A stretch of 18,985 nt of DNA from Anaerolineae bacterium (GTDB lineage: Bacteria > Chloroflexota > Anaerolineae > Anaerolineales > Villigracilaceae). A model generated the notes under the pieces. That model did no database searches. It was given only the letters and a program-made list of their open reading frames with translations, and had not been told where the DNA came from. The position numbers and the translations under genes were made by a program. Positions 1 to 7,458 of this stretch are shown piece after piece; within the stretch, counting starts at the first letter, position 1, and every line of letters starts with the position of its first letter. The DNA is taken from NCBI GenBank assembly GCA_017303735.1, contig JAFLCF010000079.1, positions 1-18,985 on the forward strand, written 5' to 3'.

Positions 1-22
1 ATAAAAGAAAGAGGTTTGTATT

Positions 23-367
23 ATGTCCCTTGAAATCAATGCCACCGAACAAGTCATCAAGATCGCCGATATCACCCTAAAAGGCAGGCTGGATGCCTTC
101 GAAGCCCCCACCCTGCGCAAAATGTGTGACACCTACATCGCAGATGAGTACACCCATTTCGTCTTCGACCTGACCGATGTCTCCATGTTGGACTCTGCCG
201 GTCTGGCGGTTCTTGTCAGCGTCCTCAAACGAACTCGCTTAAAGAACGGCGATGTCCGTTTGGTATGGCCCCGCGCAGAAGCCGCCTCACGCATTCTCAA
301 ACTCACCAAGTTCGATCAAGTCTTCGTCTCCATTGAACGGACCGACATCGTACCCAATGGATTTTAA
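23..367 (+). CDS. STAS-domain anti-sigma factor antagonist-like protein
   Basis: A 114-residue protein that is a single STAS domain, the fold of SpoIIAA/RsbV anti-anti-sigma factors. In that family a partner-switch kinase phosphorylates a conserved Ser, and only the dephosphorylated form binds the anti-sigma factor. The motif DVSMLDSAGLAVL (about residues 52-64) carries the expected acceptor, Ser58, in the D-S-A-G context. The N-terminal strand with K-G-R-L-D-A (20-25) also fits. An AAAGAGG ribosome site lies 8 nt before the ATG. The stop is followed 2 nt later by the ATG of a response regulator, so the two are almost certainly one operon. No cognate kinase/anti-sigma (RsbW type) or sigma factor is in view, so it may work with a distant partner or as a signalling module of the downstream histidine kinase. 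Confidence 0.88.
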   Translation: MSLEINATEQVIKIADITLKGRLDAFEAPTLRKMCDTYIADEYTHFVFDLTDVSMLDSAGLAVLVSVLKRTRLKNGDVRLVWPRAEAASRILKLTKFDQVFVSIERTDIVPNGF

Positions 368-369
368 CC

Positions 370-753
370 ATGAGCAAAACCCGCATCCTCGTCGTTGATG
401 ACGAGCCCAATAATCAACGTATTCTCAATTACACCCTCAACAAAGCCGGGTACGAAACCCTCACCGCCGGGAACGGCAAAGCCGCGCTGGACATTCTTCA
501 TGAAGAAAGCGCCGATCTCGCCATCCTCGATGTTGCCATGCCCGGCATGGATGGCATCACTCTGCTCCAACACATCCGCACCATGCGGCAATACCAGAAC
601 CTGCCCGTCATCATCCTCACCGGCAGCGGCGACGATACCGAACGCATCCGCGCCGAAGAAGCAGGCGTACAAGGTTTTCTCACCAAACCTGCCAGTTCCA
701 AAACGATTCTGGAAACCGTCAATCATTTGCTAGACCTCAATGCAAAAAGTTAA
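370..753 (+). CDS. Stand-alone response regulator receiver protein (CheY-like)
   Basis: A 127-residue single receiver domain with no output domain. All key positions are present: acidic pair Asp10-Asp11 (VVDDEPN), phospho-acceptor Asp54 (AILDVAMPGMDG), Thr84 (ILTGSG) and Lys106 (LTKPAS). Such proteins act by protein-protein contact or relay phosphate in a phosphorelay. The gene starts 2 nt after the STAS stop without its own strong ribosome site and overlaps the next gene by 14 nt, which suggests translational coupling. The hybrid kinase two genes downstream is the obvious candidate phosphodonor, and the STAS protein the obvious candidate partner. Both of these are inferences. Confidence 0.93.
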   Translation: MSKTRILVVDDEPNNQRILNYTLNKAGYETLTAGNGKAALDILHEESADLAILDVAMPGMDGITLLQHIRTMRQYQNLPVIILTGSGDDTERIRAEEAGVQGFLTKPASSKTILETVNHLLDLNAKS

Positions 754-2020
754 AGAACTTCTCCGTTCGAAGATAGCCTCTGCCAGCGCACTGCTCATGC
801 TCAGCATGACCGTCGTCAATGCAGGCAATTACGTCTACAACCTCATCATGGGGCGTTGGCTGGGTCCCGCCTTGTTTGCAGACCTCTCGCTCATTGTCAC
901 TCTGTTGTTGATCGTCACCTTTCTCACCGCACCGGTTCAGATGACCGCTGCGCGTTATTCTGCCATTCACACAGCCGATGGAGATACCAAAACCCTCGCC
1001 TCGGTTCGACGTTTTATCTGGTTCGTTGCCCTCGGGCTTGGTCTTGCGCTGACAGTTTTCTTCGCCACTCTCGCTCCCCTACTGCAAAGATTTTTCCACA
1101 CGCAATCGTTCCTGGCATTCATTATCTTTGGAGCCGCCCTGCCATTTGCCATGCTGCAAGCCGTAGAGCGTGGAATGCTTCAGGGGCGCACCAACTTCAA
1201 GATACTGGCGATCAGTTATCAGGTTGAGATGTGGAGCCGTTTACTGGTCAGCATTGCCTTGGTCGCTTTGGGGCTCTCCGTTGATGGAGCAGTGACGGGC
1301 ATCAGCCTATCCTATCTATTCACCTGGCTGGTGGCACGTCATACCGTGCGTGGTCTTGAAACAAGTGAGAATCTCTCAAAAGAAATGCGTTTTGCTTTGC
1401 TTGGTTTTGCTGCGCCTGTGCTGGTTTCACAACTTGGGCAGATCCTCATCAACAACAGCGATGTCATTCTGGTGAAACGTTTTTTTGCAACAGATGAAGC
1501 CGGGCAATACGCAGCCCTGGCATTGATCGGGCGCATTGTATTTTTTGCCACATGGTCCGTGGTCACCACCATGTTCCCGATCGTGGCACAAAAACAAAAG
1601 ATGGGCGAACCGCACGGACATTTATTGTGGATCTCTTTGGGTATTGTGGTGGGCGTCTCTGCGCCTGTAATTTTATTAACGTTGATCGTACCTGAATTCG
1701 TGGTGCAGGTTTTATTTGGTGAAAAATATCTCGGCGTGGCGCCATTGGTCTGGCAGTATGCTCTGGCAACCTCTCTCTATGCCATGGCAAATGTGGTCAT
1801 CAATTATCGGCTTTCGTTGGGCATGGGGAAAGAAACAGGCTTTGCGATCGTGGCAGGGCTTGCGCAAGTGATAGGCATTATGTTGTTTCATCAATCGTTA
1901 GAGCAGGTGGTCTTTGTGCAGGTCGTCGTTATGACCAGTTTGTTCATCAGCTTATTGTGGAAAAATTTCATTCATGAATATGTGGTTTCATTTTTCAAAG
2001 CCAGGTTAAAGCATGCTTGA
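740..2020 (+). CDS. MOP-superfamily polysaccharide/lipid-linked oligosaccharide flippase
   Basis: A 426-residue polytopic membrane protein with about 12 hydrophobic segments. The N-terminus (residues 10-75) has the pattern typical of Wzx/MurJ-like 'polysaccharide biosynthesis protein' families, where the first helix is followed by N-Y-x-Y-N-L-I-M-G-R-W-L-G-P, then a helix ending T-A-P-V-Q-M-T-A-A-R-Y. Family members move lipid-linked sugars across the cytoplasmic membrane. The reading frame begins inside the response-regulator gene (14-nt overlap) and its end overlaps the next gene by 8 nt. Finding a flippase between a response regulator and a hybrid kinase, with no glycosyltransferase, is unusual. 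It suggests that surface polysaccharide export is the process being sensed or controlled, but the substrate cannot be read from sequence. Confidence 0.82.
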   Translation: MQKVKELLRSKIASASALLMLSMTVVNAGNYVYNLIMGRWLGPALFADLSLIVTLLLIVTFLTAPVQMTAARYSAIHTADGDTKTLASVRRFIWFVALGLGLALTVFFATLAPLLQRFFHTQSFLAFIIFGAALPFAMLQAVERGMLQGRTNFKILAISYQVEMWSRLLVSIALVALGLSVDGAVTGISLSYLFTWLVARHTVRGLETSENLSKEMRFALLGFAAPVLVSQLGQILINNSDVILVKRFFATDEAGQYAALALIGRIVFFATWSVVTTMFPIVAQKQKMGEPHGHLLWISLGIVVGVSAPVILLTLIVPEFVVQVLFGEKYLGVAPLVWQYALATSLYAMANVVINYRLSLGMGKETGFAIVAGLAQVIGIMLFHQSLEQVVFVQVVVMTSLFISLLWKNFIHEYVVSFFKARLKHA

Positions 2021-5000
2021 GCTTTTACTCTCCATGACCTCCCAAGCCATCTTGGTCTTCGATGAAGCCGGGAACGTTCTGCTTGCCAACCCTGCTGCTG
2101 TAAACATGTTTGGATATTCTGAAACAGAGTTTAAGAAAAAACGCTTGAGTTCTTTACTGCCCAAACAATCTGTTAACAAACATGCCAAATTGCTGAAGTC
2201 CTTTATCACCGGGAATGAATCCATACGCAAAATGGGCGAATATCGCGAGGTTGCAGCCAGGCGCAAAAATGGTGAAGAATTTCCCGTGGATGCCTCGATT
2301 GGGAAAGCGGAATTGAATGGTCAACCCGTGCTAGTTGCTTCGCTTCGCGATATTTCCGCTGAAAAACGCGCCGAAGAGACCATACGGTCACTGGCACTTT
2401 TACCAAAAGAAAACCCCAACCCGGTGCTGCGTATTGCTGCGAATGGAGAGATCTTATACGCCAATGCCAGTGCCATCAAATTCTTAAGCAACATCGGCAT
2501 CCCCAATACAAACCTTGCCCACCCCGCATGGAATAACCACTTAAGAGAAGTTCTGAAAAGCGGTACCCAGATCACAGAGATCATTCAACATGGTGAACGC
2601 TTTTATTCTTGTGTCTTCGCACCGGTAAGCGAAATGGCATATGTCAACCTCTATGCATTGGATGTGACTGAACGTGAGACCGAGAAATCACGGCTGGCAT
2701 TATCAGATAACATCCTGAATTCGATTGGTAATCTTGTATTAGTGGCGAATAGTCAGGCTGAGGTCATTTACGTCAGCCCGTCGGTGCAAAATATTATTGG
2801 CTACACTCCCGAAGAGATCCTCGGCGACGGCTGGTGGGAAATGGAACGCATTTCCGGCGGCGATGTGGAAGCGGAAAAGGAATACATCCGCAATGCTGCC
2901 TCAGGCAAAATGACCGTGGATGGAAAACCTTACGAGCATCGCGTCCGGCATAAGGATGGGTCGTGGCGCTGGTTGATGCTGGCAGATACCAAAGGTCCGA
3001 ATGATATGCTGATCGGGATCGGCACCGACATTACCAACATCAAACATGTAGAAAATGAATTGGTGCGCCAGAATGACTTTGCGCAAATGCTCATGCAGCA
3101 AATGGGGCAGGGTCTTACTGTAACGAATAAAGCAGGTCAATTCACCTTTGTGAACCCATCGTATGCCAATATGCTTGGATATACACCTGAAGAACTGCTT
3201 GGCAAAACGCCATTCGATGTGACCTTTCATGAAGACTATGCCACATTACAGCAGGCACAAGAAACACGCACTCATGGGCACGTCAATATTTATGAAACCC
3301 GTCTGCGTGGAAAACATGATGAAGAAATTTATGCTCTCATCACCGGCTCACCGCGCATGGAAAATGGCATCTTCGAAGGCGCCGTCACGGTCATTACCGA
3401 CCTGACCGAACGCCTTCAAATGGAAGCCAGCCTGCGTGACAACGAGGAGTTCATACGAACTCTTTATGAAATCACCTCGATGAAAGAAAGCTTTGAGCTG
3501 AAAGTTCGCAAATTGCTCGAATTGGGCACAAAACGCTTCCTTTTACCGGTGGGCATGTTGACAAATATCAAAGGGAATCATGCCATCGTTATTGAAGCCA
3601 TCTCACCGGATGACTCCATAAAAAATGGAGATGTCTACGAATTGAATGATTTATATTGTATAGAAACCATTCGTTCGCATACTTCTTTCAGCGTGCAACA
3701 TGCCAGCCAGAGCCAATGGGCGTCCCACCCATGTCACCAAACCCATGCAGTCGAAGCCTATTTGGGCGTGACCGTTTTTATTGCCGATCAGGTATATGGG
3801 ACATTAAATTTTTCAAGCAAGACACCTCTGGCGCAGGAAACTTCAGAGACCAATAAGAATCTTATTCAACTCATGGCACAATGGATCGGCGAGGAATTGG
3901 AACGCCTGCATACCGATCAGCAATTGCGCGCCTATGCAGACTTGCTCCGCAAAACCAATGTAGAGCTTGCCGAAGCCCGTGACCATGCCCTGGAAACTTC
4001 TTACTTAAAAGGCGCGTTCCTTGCCACCATGAGTCACGAGATCCGCACCCCCATGAATGCCATCATGGGCATGAACGAATTATTGTTGGATACTGAACTA
4101 AATAACGAACAACGCGAATTTGCAAAGACCATCGAAACATCCACCCACAATTTACTGACGATCCTAAATGATATTCTGGATTTCTCTAAAATAGAGGCAG
4201 GCAAGCTATCCATTATTCCGGCTCCATTCAAACCCGCAGCTTTAACAGAAGAGATCATCAAATTATTCATGCCGAAAGCGCAGGAAAAAAATATACGGCT
4301 TTCTGCGATGGTTTCCTCTATTATTCCAAACATGCTGATGGGCGATGGCGGTCGGATCCGTCAGATATTGAGCAATCTGGTCAGTAACGCGATCAAGTTC
4401 ACACCAGAGGGAGGCGTGGTCTTCATCAATCTTTCAGGAACACAGATCAACGAGAAAACTCTGATCACTACATTCACAGTGCAAGACACCGGGCAGGGAA
4501 TTCCAGAATCAGTAAAGCCGAAACTGTTTGAACCCTTTACCCAGGCAGATGCCTCACACACTCGCAAACACGGCGGGACCGGGCTTGGGCTTGCCATTTC
4601 AAAACGGTTGACGGATCTCATGCATGGCGAGATCGGCTTTGAGTCGGTAGAAGGGACGGGTTCTTCATTTTGGTTCACCTTGCCGCTCGATACCCACATC
4701 CCTGCAAAGGCGCCTGTAACCAAAGAGCCTGAAACAAAATGGGTGGATTATTCAAATCAACGCCCGATCTTGATCGTGGAAGATAATCTGGTGAACCGTG
4801 ACCTGCTCGCCATGCAGTTGCGAGAATTTGGGCTCACCAGCCGCCACGCCGGGAACGGCAGAGAAGCGCTCGAACTCCTGCAAGTGGACCCAGATGCGTA
4901 CTCACTGGTCTTAATGGACTTGAACATGCCCGAAATGGACGGCATGACCGCAGCGCGTATGATCCGCGAACACGAAAAAACAAATCAGAAACATGCCATT

Positions 5001-5132
5001 CTGGTGGCGGTGACTGCCAATGCCATGCCGGGTATTAAAGAAGCCTGTTTCCAAGCAGGCATGAATGACTTTATCAACAAACCTGTCTCATTAAAGATGA
5101 TCGAAAACCTGCTATCGAAATGGTTGAATTGA
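2013..5132 (+). CDS. Hybrid sensor histidine kinase with multiple PAS domains, GAF-like region and C-terminal receiver
   Basis: A 1039-residue cytoplasmic signalling protein with no membrane segment. Domains in order: PAS (about 3-115, ends DISAEKRAEE), a weaker PAS-like stretch (125-225), PAS/PAC (230-350, ends GTDITNIKHVENEL), PAS/PAC (352-475, ends TDLTERLQMEASL), GAF-like region (480-630), HisKA dimerisation domain with phospho-acceptor His675 (MSHEIRTPMNAI), HATPase with N-box Asn792 (SNLVSNAIKFTPEGG), the D-T-G-Q-G-I-P and G-G-T-G-L-G-L-A boxes, then a receiver domain (about 918-1035) with Asp969 in VLMDLNMPEMDG and a later N-K-P-V. The receiver could hand phosphate on via an Hpt protein, but no Hpt domain is present here, or the kinase may act on the single-domain regulator at 370-753. 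The start overlaps the flippase stop, so it is the last gene of the operon. Confidence 0.93.
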   Translation: MLELLLSMTSQAILVFDEAGNVLLANPAAVNMFGYSETEFKKKRLSSLLPKQSVNKHAKLLKSFITGNESIRKMGEYREVAARRKNGEEFPVDASIGKAELNGQPVLVASLRDISAEKRAEETIRSLALLPKENPNPVLRIAANGEILYANASAIKFLSNIGIPNTNLAHPAWNNHLREVLKSGTQITEIIQHGERFYSCVFAPVSEMAYVNLYALDVTERETEKSRLALSDNILNSIGNLVLVANSQAEVIYVSPSVQNIIGYTPEEILGDGWWEMERISGGDVEAEKEYIRNAASGKMTVDGKPYEHRVRHKDGSWRWLMLADTKGPNDMLIGIGTDITNIKHVENELVRQNDFAQMLMQQMGQGLTVTNKAGQFTFVNPSYANMLGYTPEELLGKTPFDVTFHEDYATLQQAQETRTHGHVNIYETRLRGKHDEEIYALITGSPRMENGIFEGAVTVITDLTERLQMEASLRDNEEFIRTLYEITSMKESFELKVRKLLELGTKRFLLPVGMLTNIKGNHAIVIEAISPDDSIKNGDVYELNDLYCIETIRSHTSFSVQHASQSQWASHPCHQTHAVEAYLGVTVFIADQVYGTLNFSSKTPLAQETSETNKNLIQLMAQWIGEELERLHTDQQLRAYADLLRKTNVELAEARDHALETSYLKGAFLATMSHEIRTPMNAIMGMNELLLDTELNNEQREFAKTIETSTHNLLTILNDILDFSKIEAGKLSIIPAPFKPAALTEEIIKLFMPKAQEKNIRLSAMVSSIIPNMLMGDGGRIRQILSNLVSNAIKFTPEGGVVFINLSGTQINEKTLITTFTVQDTGQGIPESVKPKLFEPFTQADASHTRKHGGTGLGLAISKRLTDLMHGEIGFESVEGTGSSFWFTLPLDTHIPAKAPVTKEPETKWVDYSNQRPILIVEDNLVNRDLLAMQLREFGLTSRHAGNGREALELLQVDPDAYSLVLMDLNMPEMDGMTAARMIREHEKTNQKHAILVAVTANAMPGIKEACFQAGMNDFINKPVSLKMIENLLSKWLN

Positions 5133-5190
5133 AAACCCAAAAATGCCTACGTTGAATCGACTAACTCTCTTTTGGCTACGAGGCTGTCTC

Positions 5191-5230
5191 TTTCTTTTTA
5201 TTAATTTGCAGACAGTATAATATGTAGAGT
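5191..5230 (+). promoter_or_regulatory. Candidate promoter with perfect -10 box just before the nucleotidyltransferase
   Basis: A perfect TATAAT hexamer lies at 5216-5221, only 9 nt before the ATG at 5231. A start point 6-7 nt downstream of the hexamer would put the transcript start at about 5228, making the mRNA effectively leaderless for that ATG. No good -35 box is seen (the region at 17 bp spacing is T-rich). This 98-bp gap follows the hybrid kinase gene; no convincing terminator was seen in it. Confidence 0.4.
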
Positions 5231-5893
5231 ATGACTCAGGTTCAGATTCCCCCATCGATTGCACGGATCGCGCCGGACGGAAATTTGTCTGCCCGGCAGA
5301 AGCGGCATTTTATGATCGAGATGCTTAAACGACGTGTGCGCCCCGGAACAGGAAGTGGGATCGATTTTATTTTGAGGAGGACAGCGATGAACTCATGGCC
5401 CGATTTACGCCCGATCTTGAAAGGATTAGATTGGTTGGTGGTGGGTGGTGTTGCCACGCGGAATTACATGCCCGAACGAATGACAAAGGATTTGGATATC
5501 CTCGTTCGTGAAAAGGATGCGGAGGCTGCGCTAGCAAAGCTTCAAACGGCTGGTTATAAGCAAGAATCACAACTTTCCATCCCGGGTGTGGTGATGATCT
5601 CACCTGAAGGCGTAGAGTTGGATGTCCTTTTTGGCAAGACTCGCTGGCTGGAAGAAGCCTTGCAAAACGCCGTGACCGACCCGGCGGGCTACCCGACGAT
5701 TGCATTGCCTTATTTAATTCTCTTAAAAATGGATGCGCAACGCGCCCAAGATTGGGCGGATGTTTCACGCATGCTCGGCTGGGCAAGTGACGTGGACCTG
5801 GAAAAAGTTCGCGAGGTCTTTCGGAAATATGCCCCCGACGATGTGGAGGATTTGGAGTCGTTGATCTTTATTGGCAAGCAGGAAAGAGAATGA
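5231..5893 (+). CDS. Nucleotidyltransferase-fold protein (MNT/AbiEii-like)
   Basis: 220 residues from the first ATG. The core (about residues 60-140) has the signature of minimal nucleotidyltransferase-like proteins: V-V-G-G at 70-73, then D-L-D at 87-89 in RMTKDLDILV, and a later acidic strand E-L-D-V-L-F-G. Related proteins include toxin-type nucleotidyltransferases and uncharacterised substrate-binding forms. No antitoxin-like gene flanks it here. Two starts compete. ATG 5231 has no Shine-Dalgarno but sits just after a TATAAT. ATG 5387 (residue 53, giving 168 residues) has a strong GAGGAGG 6 nt upstream and begins exactly at the recognisable domain. The N-terminal 52 residues are basic and are not recognised. 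The stop codon lies at the edge of the duplicated segment described at 5891-6009. Confidence 0.72.
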   Translation: MTQVQIPPSIARIAPDGNLSARQKRHFMIEMLKRRVRPGTGSGIDFILRRTAMNSWPDLRPILKGLDWLVVGGVATRNYMPERMTKDLDILVREKDAEAALAKLQTAGYKQESQLSIPGVVMISPEGVELDVLFGKTRWLEEALQNAVTDPAGYPTIALPYLILLKMDAQRAQDWADVSRMLGWASDVDLEKVREVFRKYAPDDVEDLESLIFIGKQERE

Positions 5894-6009
5894 AGTGGAC
5901 GAGGGCTTGCGCATGTTCGAAGAAGCGCTGACTCAAGCAGAGAAGGAATTGATGTAAGATTGGAATGAATAGTGAAGTCCCTGGGTGAAACATCCCAGGG
6001 ACTTTTTTT
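5891..6009 (+). repeat. Direct repeat copy 1 (gene tail plus terminator)
   Basis: About 119 bp that recur at 7272-7381 in the same orientation. The match starts at TGAAGTGGA, runs through the aminotransferase-like tail and ends after the hairpin terminator. Differences are scattered substitutions (many at third codon positions) and one 8-nt indel right after the TAA. The two copies bracket the RHS fragment and one small membrane gene. Confidence 0.85.
5892..5957 (+). pseudogene. 3' remnant of an aminotransferase-like gene (copy 1)
   Basis: 21 codons plus TAA in the +1 frame relative to the nucleotidyltransferase end, reading E-V-D-E-G-L-R-M-F-E-E-A-L-T-Q-A-E-K-E-L-M. This resembles the last helix of class III aminotransferases (EEEVDEGLRIFEEAL type), and nothing of the rest of that enzyme is present. 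The same tail occurs again at 7273-7338 with two residue differences at most, so both are copies of one ancestral gene end. The assignment to class III aminotransferases is from memory of that C-terminal pattern and is tentative. Confidence 0.5.
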
Positions 6010-6010
6010 G
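5975..6010 (+). terminator. Rho-independent terminator
   Basis: An 11-bp perfect stem, AAGTCCCTGGG (5975-5985) with CCCAGGGACTT (5994-6004), an 8-nt loop and a T-run on the + strand. It ends transcription from the nucleotidyltransferase side. It belongs to the duplicated segment. Confidence 0.9.
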
Positions 6011-6072
6011 TTGATAACTGGTTTCCAATAAGCTATTGAATTCTTCCAACATTTCACAAGTTTTCAGTTAGT

Positions 6073-6375
6073 CTAGAAAAAAGAAAAAATCATTTCTCCT
6101 ACTTGTGCTATGCTCCAAGCATAGACTAGAGGCCAAACAAAAGCGGCAATAAGATATTTTTCTTTTTTAGGATCGAGTGCTATCTCTTCCAATGAATTTC
6201 TAAACTTTATTTGTCTTTCTAGCCTGGGCATTAAATAAATTACCGCTATCCCTAGTATTCCTCTTGCTACACTTCGATATTGAATATAGACAAAAACTGT
6301 AACCACAATACTAAGAATCACTAGAATAATTAGGGATGCGAAAAAAAATATTTTTTTAAAATTCTCGTTTTTCAT
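6073..6375 (-). CDS. Small membrane protein, candidate partner or immunity protein of the RHS module
   Basis: 100 residues. There is a short Lys/Asn-rich N-terminus, then a strong membrane helix (about 9-30), a second hydrophobic stretch (about 37-50), a charged middle (RLERQIKFRNSLEEIALDPKKEK) and a C-terminal helix (about 73-98). The gene starts 18 nt after the stop of the RHS fragment on the same strand, and an AAGG lies 11 nt before the ATG. A small gene directly behind an RHS C-terminal domain is the classic position for its immunity gene. That function is inferred from position only, and no family was recognised. The sequence is visibly AT-richer than the flanking housekeeping genes. 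Confidence 0.6.
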   Translation of the reverse strand: MKNENFKKIFFFASLIILVILSIVVTVFVYIQYRSVARGILGIAVIYLMPRLERQIKFRNSLEEIALDPKKEKYLIAAFVWPLVYAWSIAQVGEMIFSFF

Positions 6376-6393
6376 GAATTAAGTTACCTTATA

Positions 6394-7215
6394 TTAATAT
6401 GGTGTATATATAGGTCGCATATAGCGAGGAGGCGTTGGTGTTGGTGTAGATGTGTATGTTGGTGTAGATGTGTATGTTGGCGTTGGCGTTGGCGTTGATG
6501 TGTTCGTTGGCGTTGGCGTTGATGTGTTCGTTGGCGTTGGTGTAGATGAAGGTCTAGAAAGTGCTTGCGCACATTCTTGGCTAAACATTTCAACACATGC
6601 AATAAGTCCAACTCCAACACCCCCACCAATTTTTATAAGGGTACAAATAAAACCACATTTCGGGTCTTTAGGTTTAGGGTTGTAGCCTGGCTCAAAACCC
6701 TGATACTCTGTTTTTGTTAAACTCTTGCTTATAGATTCCATATTTTTTGGATTAGTATTTCTTACTTTCCATCTCTCATCCAGAGAATTATATACAGATT
6801 CTGTAGCAACATGTAATGCATATGTCACAATAGTAGCAACTGCTGCAACAACCAATACTATACCAACAGTAGCAACTACGCTAGTTTCGACCAAACAAAG
6901 ATCCCAAATGCAATGCCCGCTGGGGTCAGCAAAATTGACCTGATTATTATGCACATACCCAAAGCGATTCCACGCCTGCGGGTTAGACAGGTCAGGAATA
7001 ATCGTATCCGGCTGGATGAAGTGGTTAAGATAAGGCGAATAGAAACGTGCCTTGTAGTCCATCAGTCCGCCCATGCCGGGGTCCAGGTCACGTTGACCGG
7101 TGTAGCCGTAGTCGGTGCTTGGGGAATCGGGACTCGGTACATTGGTCCGCTCGCCGCCGAAGGGCAGGTAACGCTGTTGAGATATTAAGGTGCCGCTGGC
7201 GTTGGTCACAGCCAT
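6394..7215 (-). pseudogene. 5'-truncated RHS repeat-associated core with variable C-terminal domain
   Basis: The recognisable part starts near Met at 7215 (GMAVTNASGTLISQQRYLPFGGER) and continues through the RHS core: YTGQRDLDPGMGGLMDYKARFYSPYLNHFIQPD, NRFGYVHNNQVNFADPSG. Full RHS/YD-repeat proteins are many hundreds to thousands of residues, so nearly all of the N-terminal shell is missing. After D-P-S-G comes the variable C-terminal domain: a hydrophobic helix (VVATVGIVLVVAAVATIVTYAL), a region with several Cys residues, and a Thr-Pro-rich tail of about 55 residues. The frame stays open upstream to an ATG at 7407, but that stretch is antisense to the duplicated aminotransferase tail and is not RHS. 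It is either a dead remnant or a silent cassette of the kind that recombines into a full RHS gene. Confidence 0.72.
6431..6547 (-). repeat. Short tandem repeats encoding the Thr-Pro tail
   Basis: A GTTGGCGTTGGCGTTGATGT-type unit of about 24 bp, with shorter TTGGTGTAGATGTGTATG variants, is repeated across the region. On the - strand it reads as STPTPTNT / STPTYT units. Such arrays expand and contract by slippage. Thr-Pro linkers are common in Anaerolineae exported proteins, but they usually connect a lipobox to a domain and do not sit at the C-terminus. Confidence 0.85.
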
Positions 7216-7272
7216 ACCACTGTCGTGGCACAGGCGACTGAGAAATATTTTACATCTCCGCCCACCATTAGT

Positions 7273-7338
7273 GAAGTGGATAAAGGCTTGCGCATGTTCG
7301 AAGAAGCGCTGACGCAGGCGGAGAAGGAATTGATGTAA
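7273..7338 (+). pseudogene. 3' remnant of an aminotransferase-like gene (copy 2)
   Basis: E-V-D-K-G-L-R-M-F-E-E-A-L-T-Q-A-E-K-E-L-M followed by TAA, nearly identical to 5892-5957. Here the same frame can be followed a little further upstream (T-S-P-P-T-I-S before E-V-D-K), which fits the LxxxPPLTIS-EEVD ending of class III aminotransferases better than copy 1 does. Further upstream the frame runs into sequence antisense to the RHS core, so the junction lies at about 7215-7250. Confidence 0.5.
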
Positions 7339-7347
7339 TGAATAGTA

Positions 7348-7381
7348 AAGTCCCTGTGTGAAACATCCCAGGGACTTTTTA
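7348..7381 (+). terminator. Terminator, duplicate copy with one stem mismatch
   Basis: Stem AAGTCCCTGTG (7348-7358) with CCCAGGGACTT (7367-7377) and a T-run. Relative to the copy at 5975 one pair is lost by a G-to-T change. It may still work. Confidence 0.75.
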
Positions 7382-7458
7382 TTTAATTGATAGTGCTGGA
7401 TGTTCAATCTATGAAGATACGAGATGATTCTCGAAAGTGGTTATAGAAAGACAATGAG

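Larger units (their letters stand above)
7272..7381 (+). repeat. Direct repeat copy 2 (gene tail plus terminator)
   Basis: The second copy of the segment at 5891-6009, in the same orientation, about 1.38 kb apart. It lacks 8 nt after the TAA and has a G-to-T change in the terminator stem. Confidence 0.85.

Noticed and set aside
5133..5215. A terminator after the hybrid kinase gene
   Set aside because: Only a weak GCCT/AGGC pairing and a T-rich stretch were seen, with no stable stem.
6452..6685. A + strand frame rich in Val-Gly-Val-Asp
   Set aside because: It is the antisense reading of the Thr-Pro tandem repeats.
7216..7407. The 64-residue N-terminal extension of the RHS frame on the - strand
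   Set aside because: It is the complement of the duplicated aminotransferase tail and terminator, not RHS sequence. The open frame there is accidental.
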